Shown here: one piece after another, positions 1-4,725 of the stretch | How the letters are laid out: the number at the start of each line of letters is the position of its first letter | How positions within the stretch are numbered: the first letter of the stretch is position 1 | NCBI GenBank assembly: GCA_011065005.1 | Contig: JAAKFP010000079.1 | Span: 1-8,656 of the forward strand | DNA from: Chlamydiota bacterium | GTDB lineage: Bacteria > Chlamydiota > Chlamydiia > Chlamydiales > Waddliaceae | Direction of reading: 5' to 3' | Length of the DNA: 8,656 nt | The notes under the pieces: generated by a model | The model's input: the letters and a program-made list of their open reading frames with translations, nothing else | What the model was told of the DNA's origin: nothing | Databases searched by the model: none | Translations under genes and position numbers: made by a program

Positions 1-1
1 G

Positions 2-103
2 CCTACTGCTGAGAAAGGTGCTGAACATTATCAAGCCCCACCTGAAAATCCCGCGGCTATTGAAGCTTCCGATGTCGCAACCCTTGAGAGTGGATACCAA
101 TAG
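2..103 (+). CDS. Possible C-terminal end of an upstream gene (partial)
   Basis: An open frame enters from the left edge and runs 33 codons to a TAG at 101-103. The visible peptide is rich in Ala, Pro and Glu and ends in ESGYQ. This is a low-complexity hydrophilic tail of the kind that often ends a larger protein. No domain or motif is visible, the start lies outside the window, and there is no ribosome-binding evidence. An open frame of this length could also occur by chance, and the antisense strand is open over part of the same stretch. Family unknown. Confidence 0.3.
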   Translation, partial: PTAEKGAEHYQAPPENPAAIEASDVATLESGYQ

Positions 104-240
104 ACCTCCGATCAAAGGGCCGAAGGCCTGAAACTGGATAGCCCAGGCAGTAGTGAAGGGAGCTTGCGACCGGAACGGGGGCCTGGGTAGACAAACGCAC
201 AAAGACGAGCCCTGAAAGGGAGACACAACATAATGCCATC
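104..240. other. Non-coding, GC-richer stretch with clustered small hairpins
   Basis: No convincing gene is seen here. The stretch is richer in G and C than its surroundings and contains several self-complementary segments. GGCC-GAA-GGCC and CCCT-GAA-AGGG are two short stems, each with a GAA triloop. CCCAGGC (142-148) pairs perfectly with GCCTGGG (181-187). Such clustering suggests a structured RNA or a fragment of a mobile element such as a group II intron. None of the diagnostic intron parts (domain V, reverse transcriptase) is present in the window, so this is only a possibility. An antisense open frame (57-242) looks like a by-product of the composition. Confidence 0.2.
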
Positions 241-523
241 ATTGTATCTGGAGTTTAGCATAGGCAAGAGTGAGGGTCAGGCCTAGGATGGCACAGAAGG
301 GCATTTTTGAGAGAAAAATCAATTTGATTTTACCCCTAATTCCTGGACCATATTTTACAACTCTTCTGACGCCCTACGGGCTAAATCTTTATTGGAACGT
401 GTCCCATGGTTGGACTCCGTCCTTACCATGGGCTACCATCTCACGCTCTACGAGCTATTCCCTCAATGGCGGACAAAATCTGGTAGGAAAGGGGCCGTAA
501 GATTTATCCGAATTTTCCGATAA
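233..523 (+). pseudogene. Degenerate reading frame, unknown family
   Basis: One frame gives an ATG at 233, stops at 284-286 (TAG) and 308-310 (TGA), then 70 open codons from 311 to a TAA at 521-523. The last part looks protein-like: it contains the segments SWTIFYNSSDALRAK, LLERVPWLDSV and YHLTLYELFPQW and a basic C-terminus ending RIFR. Its stop lies three bases from the stop of the convergent antitoxin gene, a tight arrangement that favours a real gene end. The two in-frame stops suggest a decayed gene, possibly a former transposase or other accessory protein, but I do not recognise the family. A longer overlapping frame at 270-500 reads as its out-of-frame shadow. Confidence 0.35.
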
Positions 524-526
524 TCA

Positions 527-823
527 TTAAAGGAAAAGCCTATAGTCGGTCTTAAAGACCTTCGCCAATCTTTTGGCAATATTCTTCCCGATAGACCGGT
601 GTCCTCTCTCCATTTTGCTGATGTTGTACTGAGATACACCGATCATCTCGCCCAGTTCTTTTTGGGTAAGACCATCCCGTTTTCTGGCGCCAGCGAGCAA
701 CACGGACCTTTTAGGCCTGTCGCCAAAGGAGTCTTTGAAAAATTCGTCTGCCGTGACGAAAGCCTCTTCAATTCGGGAACTTTCGGTTTGCTTAATATGG
801 TGCTTTCTCGTGTGTCCCAACAT
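527..823 (-). CDS. Xre-family HTH antitoxin (HigA-like)
   Basis: This 98-residue protein has a helix-turn-helix of the Xre/HTH_3 type at about residues 51-85. The first helix is near TQKELGEMIG and the recognition helix near SQYNISKMERG, followed by the IGKNIAKRLAKVF helix. The N-terminal 40 residues are charged, with a short pattern ahead of SVLLAGARKRDGLTQ that is typical of antitoxins paired with RelE/HigB toxins. It is the second gene of a leftward operon: its start lies inside the 3' end of the toxin gene (32-base overlap), so the two are translationally coupled. Its own Shine-Dalgarno sequence GAGGTG (828-833, minus strand) sits four bases before the ATG, which supports this start. It should neutralise the toxin and repress the operon by binding the palindrome at 1074-1094. 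The toxin-first order matches the higBA arrangement. The family call is firm; the exact subfamily is inferred. Confidence 0.85.
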   Translation of the reverse strand: MLGHTRKHHIKQTESSRIEEAFVTADEFFKDSFGDRPKRSVLLAGARKRDGLTQKELGEMIGVSQYNISKMERGHRSIGKNIAKRLAKVFKTDYRLFL

Positions 824-1064
824 AATACACCTCGATAATTTTGTTGTTCTTGTCTACCACCCAACAAGCCACATAGGTAGGGCGGCCTTTTTTTATATGA
901 CAATGGTAGGACAGGTACCCTAATTTTGAGTAATTCGGCCAGTTAGGTGTTTCGGGGCCTTTTTCTAGTTCAGATATCAGAAATTGCAGGGTTTCCAATA
1001 CGTGTACCGGCAGCTTTTTATAAGCTCTTTTATTTACCGATACTGTCCACTTCACCTTTGTCAT
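792..1064 (-). CDS. RelE/HigB-like toxin of a toxin-antitoxin module
   Basis: This is a 90-residue basic protein with the compact layout of the RelE/ParE superfamily. An N-terminal strand (VKWTVSV) is followed by a helical pair (KRAYKKLPVHVLETLQFLISELEKG) and C-terminal strands (YHCHIKKGRPTYVACWVV, KIIEVYYVGTHEKAPY). Lys58, Lys59, Arg61 and a C-terminal Tyr lie where RelE-type ribonucleases place catalytic or RNA-contacting residues. mRNA cleavage on the ribosome is therefore the expected activity, though this is inference. Longer in-frame starts exist at 1118 and 1082, but both lie upstream of or within the promoter. The predicted transcription start falls at this ATG (1062-1064), so the shorter form is preferred and the message may be leaderless. 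The stop overlaps the start region of the antitoxin gene. Confidence 0.8.
   Translation of the reverse strand: MTKVKWTVSVNKRAYKKLPVHVLETLQFLISELEKGPETPNWPNYSKLGYLSYHCHIKKGRPTYVACWVVDKNNKIIEVYYVGTHEKAPY
828..833 (-). promoter_or_regulatory. Shine-Dalgarno site of the antitoxin gene
   Basis: GAGGTG on the minus strand, four bases before the ATG at 821-823 and within the toxin coding sequence. It gives the antitoxin its own ribosome entry site. The toxin, by contrast, has no recognisable site. Confidence 0.6.
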
Positions 1065-1070
1065 AACTTT

Positions 1071-1099
1071 ATTATATGTCATTTCTTGACATATTGCAA
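1071..1099 (-). promoter_or_regulatory. Sigma70-type promoter of the toxin-antitoxin operon
   Basis: Read on the minus strand, TTGCAA (1094-1099, four of six consensus bases) is followed by a 17-base spacer and a perfect TATAAT (1071-1076). Transcription would start about seven bases further on, at or next to the toxin ATG at 1064. This explains why no ribosome-binding site precedes it. Confidence 0.7.
1074..1094. promoter_or_regulatory. Perfect palindromic operator inside the TA promoter
   Basis: ATATGTCA (1074-1081) and TGACATAT (1087-1094) form an eight-base perfect inverted repeat around a five-base centre. It occupies the spacer between the -35 and -10 boxes and touches both. Antitoxins of the HTH type normally autoregulate by binding such a site, which would block RNA polymerase. 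The binding partner is inferred from the neighbouring antitoxin. Confidence 0.6.
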
Positions 1100-1203
1100 G
1101 GGAAATCTGTGAACTCAATGGTCTAAGGAAGCTAGAAAAAATAACTTTTACATTTATGCTGTCCTATCATCTTCATCTGCTTTGTTGCAAATTCTTGAAA
1201 ACT

Positions 1204-1274
1204 AATAAGTTGTCTGCGAATTTGCGCCTCGCATCTGAAGCGCTGAGTCACCAGAAACGCACAACTTATTTCTG
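1204..1274. repeat. Nested inverted repeats in a gene-free stretch
   Basis: Positions 1100-1390 hold no gene. AATAAGTTGT (1204-1213) is perfectly complementary to ACAACTTATT (1261-1270), with 47 bases between them. A GCG/CGC pairing continues the stem after a two-base bulge. A second pairing, CAGAAA (1252-1257) with TTTCTG (1269-1274), uses part of the same right arm, so the two hairpins cannot form together. The interior also holds two GCGC words about 16 bases apart. It lies between the divergent TA operon and dedA. It is not a tRNA, and I can assign no known RNA family. Confidence 0.5.
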
Positions 1275-1319
1275 CACGAGCCCTAAGTGGTGAATAATAC
1301 AACAATGCCAATGCTATCC

Positions 1320-1348
1320 TTGAAAGATATTGGGAAATGTGTTAAACT
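1320..1348 (+). promoter_or_regulatory. Candidate promoter of the DedA gene
   Basis: TTGAAA (1320-1325, five of six) and TAAACT (1343-1348, four of six) are separated by 17 bases. A start near 1355 would leave a leader of about 36 bases before the ATG at 1391. It is the only reasonable promoter seen ahead of this gene, but AT-rich DNA gives such matches fairly often. Confidence 0.35.
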
Positions 1349-1390
1349 TTGTTTTATAACCCTATTGATTGTAAAAGGCTTAAGACCTCT

Positions 1391-2032
1391 ATGGAGTCAC
1401 TGATCAGTTTCGCCTGTGAACATGCACACTCAGCACATTGGTTTTTTTTTCTGCTAATCATGCTCGCAGGATTAAATCTTCCAATTAGCGAAGATATCGT
1501 CCTCATCACCGCCGGAGCACTGGCTAGCACCTGTATCCCTGAACAAACCTTTCATCTTTTTGCATGGCTCTTTTTCGCTTGCTGGTTCTCAGCATGGGAA
1601 GCCTATTGGTTAGGACGACTCCTCGGCCCAAAGCTCTACAACATCAAATGGTTTAGCTATATTTTAACCCTAAAAAGGATAGAACGCCTACACCACTTCT
1701 ACGAAAGATTCGGCTTCCTAACATTTATGGTCGGTCGTTTCATCCCTGGCGGCGTTCGAAATGCTCTGTTTATGACCTCAGGTCTTGGTAAGATGCCATT
1801 TCACAAGTTCATCCTCAGAGACCTTCCAGCCTGTCTATTATCCGTAAGTGCTCTCTTCTCTCTAGGATATTTCTTTGGACAAAACACCCAAGCGATTACT
1901 CACTTCTTTAAAACCTATCAAACTGTTGCGTTGCTATTGATCCTGTTAGGCATTCTCCTCTATTTCGGGTACTCCAAGATGGCGTTGCGTAGTTCATCAC
2001 AGAGAAGACGTGAGGAAAATTTCAAACAGTGA
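1391..2032 (+). CDS. DedA family integral membrane protein
   Basis: This 213-residue membrane protein belongs to the DedA/SNARE-associated (VTT domain) family. The N-terminal re-entrant part has the typical pattern LNLPISEDIVLITAGAL (residues 28-44, with Pro31, Glu34 and Gly42). The signature GRFIPGGVRN (115-124) carries the two conserved arginines and the proline. Hydrophobic segments lie at about 17-30, 55-75, 145-163 and 178-194, and the C-terminus is short and basic. DedA proteins are thought to flip lipids such as undecaprenyl phosphate or phosphatidylethanolamine across the membrane and to support proton-motive force; the substrate here is unknown. A TTG start at 1349 would add 14 hydrophilic residues. 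The ATG at 1391 is preferred because the family normally begins just ahead of the first hydrophobic segment. A weak AAAAGG lies 12 bases upstream. The lipid-synthesis gene that follows fits a role in the envelope. Confidence 0.85.
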   Translation: MESLISFACEHAHSAHWFFFLLIMLAGLNLPISEDIVLITAGALASTCIPEQTFHLFAWLFFACWFSAWEAYWLGRLLGPKLYNIKWFSYILTLKRIERLHHFYERFGFLTFMVGRFIPGGVRNALFMTSGLGKMPFHKFILRDLPACLLSVSALFSLGYFFGQNTQAITHFFKTYQTVALLLILLGILLYFGYSKMALRSSSQRRREENFKQ

Positions 2033-2255
2033 TCCAGCAGAAACTCTTCTTTTATCACAAACCTCGCCCACCACAACCACCAATGTGTTTTTGTAGGAAA
2101 GCTGTTATGCTTCCTGCACAGTAACCGTTCAACTCTTGATTTTAATTGGATGTAATTGATTAAATTTCTCTATCCCCCAAAGGAAAATCGTGATTTTTAT
2201 GGCACTGTAGGTTAAAATCAGGAATTTAGATACATACAAGTAGACTATTTCCTAT
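2033..2255 (+). other. Intergenic region between DedA and PgsA-like genes
   Basis: No gene is seen here. There is an imperfect hairpin at 2094-2117 (AGGAAAGC against GCTTCCT, one bulge) that lacks the T-run of an intrinsic terminator. A solo copy of the word GTAACCGTTCA lies at 2121-2131; it is also the outer end of the palindromic repeat next to pgk. A seven-base inverted repeat, TGATTTT (2191-2197) with AAAATCA (2214-2220), lies 36 bases ahead of the next start codon and could be a regulatory site. No convincing promoter or Shine-Dalgarno sequence for the next gene is visible. Confidence 0.3.
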
Positions 2256-2771
2256 ATGGTTACCATACCCAACATTATTTCGCTGATTCGCCTTCCTCTG
2301 GCTTTCCTTTTCCTAACGCAGAGCATTGCCTATCGCACCATTGCCATCCTATTAGCTATGATCAGCGATGGATTAGACGGTTTCATCGCCCGTAGATATC
2401 ACCTGTCTAGCAAATTTGGCACCCTGCTGGATCCTCTATCAGACCGCTTTTTTGTTTTTTTCGTTATCGGCATTCTCATCCACGAACAATCCCTTTCCTT
2501 TTGGGAAGCAAGCGCCCTCATCTGCCGAGACTTTTCTGTCATACTTTTCGGGTTATATCTCGTCTTTACCGGACAGCTTACAACTTACCGATTCAAAGCC
2601 ATTTGGTGTGGAAAAGTGACAACATTTCTGCAGTTCATGGTCTTTCTAGGCATCACTTTTGGAATGAAATTCCCCCCCTTTGTCTTTAGCACTTTTATCC
2701 TCTTGGGAGTATTAGCCCTTCTGGAGCTATACCTCAGCAAAGAAAAGATAAAGGAAATCAAAGACAGTTAG
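2256..2771 (+). CDS. pgsA: CDP-alcohol phosphatidyltransferase, PgsA-like
   Basis: This 171-residue integral membrane enzyme transfers a phosphatidyl group from CDP-diacylglycerol to an alcohol, most likely glycerol 3-phosphate, the first committed step to phosphatidylglycerol. The complete family signature D-x2-D-G-x2-A-R-x8-G-x3-D-x3-D is present, with Asp38, Asp41, Gly42, Ala45, Arg46, Gly55, Asp59 and Asp63; these bind metal and catalyse the transfer. The N-terminal TIPNIISLIRLPLA matches the usual start of bacterial PgsA proteins. About five or six hydrophobic helices follow, and the tail is lysine-rich. The length is close to that of short PgsA members. An in-frame TAG at 2241-2243 leaves the ATG at 2256 as the only plausible start, although no Shine-Dalgarno sequence precedes it. 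The stop is three bases from the stop of the convergent NTT gene. Another alcohol acceptor, such as serine or inositol, cannot be excluded from sequence alone. Confidence 0.82.
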   Translation: MVTIPNIISLIRLPLAFLFLTQSIAYRTIAILLAMISDGLDGFIARRYHLSSKFGTLLDPLSDRFFVFFVIGILIHEQSLSFWEASALICRDFSVILFGLYLVFTGQLTTYRFKAIWCGKVTTFLQFMVFLGITFGMKFPPFVFSTFILLGVLALLELYLSKEKIKEIKDS

Positions 2772-2774
2772 AAA

Positions 2775-4364
2775 CTACGCTGTGGCGGGTTGTTCTTCCG
2801 ACGGAAGAGAAACAGCTTCCTCCTCATGTTCCTTCGAAACTTCTTTAGAGTTCTGTTTTTTCTGTAGAGTTACCAACTCTTTAAACTGCAGGCCTAAAGA
2901 CCGCACCGCATACATCCAAAAGAAAATCACTCCAACAAGGATTGCAGCAATAAAGGGAGAACTTAAAGTTAAGCTACCAAATAGCACGTAGAACCCCTGA
3001 TGGATCAAGGCCCCCCCTGATTTCCCAAAACGAGATCCCACACCGTCAATGGCAGCTTTGCCTTTTAACTTAGCGTCATGCTCCAGAGGAATAAATGCAA
3101 TTTCTTTGGTCGCATCAAATACCGAATACTTTGCCGCTTTACTCAAGCAGTTCTGTGCGCCACCAAAAAAGACAACAAGAGCCAGAGGCGTGGTTCCAAA
3201 CAGTGTGAAAACAAACCCCGATAAGGAGTCCTGAAAAAACATAAAGATAAAGAATCCAATACTGGTAATAAACAATATCACCGGAGTGATCATAGCTGTT
3301 GCCGTCCAACCATACCTACTAATCATTCTAGCCATGAAAAGTGCGGTACAGGTAGACACAATACCAATGGCTGTAGTTAAGTTGTTCATATAGGCATTAT
3401 AATCGGAAGGTGAAGGGTATTGCATGCTCAACTGATCCTTCCAGACAACTTCAACAAGATTGATCACTAGGTTATACGCTACGACCACGATGGCAATGCA
3501 AATGAGATATTTTGAGCCCGACAAATAAGAGAAACTTTCCCGGATTGATAGCTTCTGTTTCTTTTTCATTCCTCTTCCGGAAGAATGTAACTCTTCAAAT
3601 TTAGGATCATTCAGGACATTTTGATTCATCCATCTGAAAATAACCATCACTAATATACCGGAAAAAATCACCCCCGATATTAATATCATCATCGTCTGTT
3701 CCCAACCAGTCTTACCAAAGGGAAGGTTAGGGTTAAAAGTTCCTCCCGTAGAAAAATAATTTGCAGCTTGTCCGGCAATTATCCCTGCCAAATTCAACGC
3801 AATACTAAACATAGCATAAAAACGACGGGCTTCACCTATTTTTGTAATCTCATTGGCAATTCCCCAGAACAATACTGTCATCACAATACTGCTCCACAAC
3901 TCTGCAAGAACATAAAATACAGTAAACGACCAATACCGGCACATCTCAATAAACCCATAGAAGCCGTCTGGCGAGGCTTCTTCTAGGCTCTCCGCCAACG
4001 CATGGGGGTGAATATAGTCCTTGAGGGGGTATAGAACAAAAGCAAACAGAGCATAAAAAATTAAAAATCCAGAAATGATAATGTAAACGACCCGTTCCTG
4101 GCTAAACCGATTTGTTAACCTCGCAAATACATAAGTCAGCAAAACAGCTGTGGGCAGCAATGCCCAGAATTTGATAAAGGGGATGACGGCCGCCCCAGAC
4201 GCTGTAACAACGACGGCATCTTTCATATTTCGAAGAATGCTATAATTGAAACAAATCAAAAACAGCATCAAGAGCATGGGCACCAGCTTGCGTTGCTCGT
4301 GGCGGTGTATCGGCCAGATAAAAGAACGGATTGATCCAAACTCTTCTGTTAGAGAATGAGACAT
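2775..4364 (-). CDS. NTT-type nucleotide transporter 1 (ATP/ADP translocase family)
   Basis: This is a 529-residue carrier with about twelve membrane helices, matching the usual length of chlamydial and plastid NTT proteins. The N-terminus (residues 14-24, SFIWPIHRHEQ) closely follows chlamydial Npt1. Four charged residues known to be essential in plant NTT1 have counterparts here: Lys48 (RNMKDA), Glu155 (AELWSS), Glu305 (NLVEVVW) and Lys448 (RFGKSGG). Other family stretches are ANEITKIGEARRFYAMF and FDATKEIAFIPLE. After helix 1 it reads TASGAAVIPF, two residues shorter than its neighbour and lacking the acidic residue of the GAE triplet. It may therefore carry something other than, or in addition to, ATP/ADP. 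The C-terminal 40 residues are charged (KKQNSKEVSKEHEEE) and end in PATA. It sits 361 bases downstream of its paralogue and ends three bases from pgsA. The start is supported by family alignment; the upstream GAGG is too distant to serve well. Confidence 0.9.
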   Translation of the reverse strand: MSHSLTEEFGSIRSFIWPIHRHEQRKLVPMLLMLFLICFNYSILRNMKDAVVVTASGAAVIPFIKFWALLPTAVLLTYVFARLTNRFSQERVVYIIISGFLIFYALFAFVLYPLKDYIHPHALAESLEEASPDGFYGFIEMCRYWSFTVFYVLAELWSSIVMTVLFWGIANEITKIGEARRFYAMFSIALNLAGIIAGQAANYFSTGGTFNPNLPFGKTGWEQTMMILISGVIFSGILVMVIFRWMNQNVLNDPKFEELHSSGRGMKKKQKLSIRESFSYLSGSKYLICIAIVVVAYNLVINLVEVVWKDQLSMQYPSPSDYNAYMNNLTTAIGIVSTCTALFMARMISRYGWTATAMITPVILFITSIGFFIFMFFQDSLSGFVFTLFGTTPLALVVFFGGAQNCLSKAAKYSVFDATKEIAFIPLEHDAKLKGKAAIDGVGSRFGKSGGALIHQGFYVLFGSLTLSSPFIAAILVGVIFFWMYAVRSLGLQFKELVTLQKKQNSKEVSKEHEEEAVSLPSEEQPATA

Positions 4365-4398
4365 TTACTATTTATTAGCCTCTATTCAAAAATATTAA

Positions 4399-4440
4399 CG
4401 CAGAGTCCCAGGGAAAATCAAAACCCACTGAAGCTCTGCG
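4399..4440 (-). terminator. Hairpin in the NTT1 upstream region (terminator or attenuator)
   Basis: CGCAGAG (4399-4405) pairs perfectly with CTCTGCG (4434-4440). Inside it, CAGGG pairs with CCCACTG around a ten-base loop, with one bulge. Read leftward, the stem is followed by TTAATATTTTTG, a loose T-rich tail. It could end transcripts coming from NTT2 or act in the leader of NTT1. The tail is interrupted, so intrinsic termination is uncertain. A possible promoter (TTGATT, 18 bases, TAATAT) overlaps the stem but is weak. Confidence 0.4.
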
Positions 4441-4548
4441 GCCTTATTCCAAGTGAGCTATAAATCCCAACTTGAAAGGATAATTTATAACATAAACAAG
4501 GATTATTTTCCAGCAAAAAAGGTCGTAAAAAGGACGAAAGCAAATAAA

Positions 4549-4574
4549 CGCGAAGGTCGCGAAGGAGCGCGAAG
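4549..4574. repeat. Three short tandem units built on CGCGAAG
   Basis: CGCGAAGGT, CGCGAAGGA and GCGCGAAG follow one another with a period of nine to ten bases, directly beside the left end of the palindromic repeat. The units resemble the CGCAAAG words inside that element. They may be a relic of an older or related copy. Confidence 0.45.
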
Positions 4575-4587
4575 ATAACCGTTCAGG

Positions 4588-4714
4588 CAATGGCGTCAAC
4601 TTAAGCGAGATTTTAAACGCAAAGGCGCAAAGACGCTAAGGATCCTAAATTTCTTTGCGTCTTGGCGTCTTTGCGTCTTTGCGTTTAATTTTATTTCTTA
4701 AGTTGACACCATTG
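4588..4714. mobile_element. MITE-like palindromic repeat, copy 1
   Basis: This is a 127-base element whose ends CAATGGCGTCAACTTAAG (4588-4605) and CTTAAGTTGACACCATTG (4697-4714) are inverted repeats with one mismatch. Inside is a second stem of 25 positions (4616-4640 against 4661-4685), with 23 Watson-Crick pairs and two G-T wobbles, made of AACGCAAAG/GACGC words. No coding capacity is seen. The nine-base word ACCGTTCAG lies on both sides in the same orientation (4578-4586 and 4715-4723), as a target-site duplication would, with one extra G on the left. The right flank abuts the NTT2 stop codon (4726), so the hairpin becomes the 3' end of that mRNA and may protect it or help termination. Similar GCAAAGACGC repeats are widespread in environmental bacterial genomes. 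Confidence 0.75.
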
Positions 4715-4725
4715 ACCGTTCAGAA

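Noticed and set aside
57..242. Leftward open frame of 61 codons
   Set aside because: No motif, no Shine-Dalgarno sequence, and it overlaps a hairpin-rich stretch; best explained as a composition by-product.
403..432. CCCATGGT/ACCATGGG inverted repeat as a terminator or operator
   Set aside because: It lies inside the protein-like frame 311-523, has no T-run after it, and eight bases of palindrome can be coincidental there.
270..500. Rightward open frame of 76 codons
   Set aside because: It reads out of frame over the more protein-like frame that ends at 523, and it has an unconvincing start and no recognisable family.
1086..1091. Perfect TTGACA on the plus strand
   Set aside because: No -10 box at 16-18 bases downstream; the word is part of the operator palindrome of the leftward promoter.
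1065..1118. Longer toxin starts at 1118 and 1082
   Set aside because: They lie upstream of or within the promoter that drives the operon, and the family normally begins at the strand starting VKWTV.
1349..1390. TTG start for the DedA gene
   Set aside because: It adds 14 hydrophilic residues not expected in the family and lies almost on the predicted -10 box.
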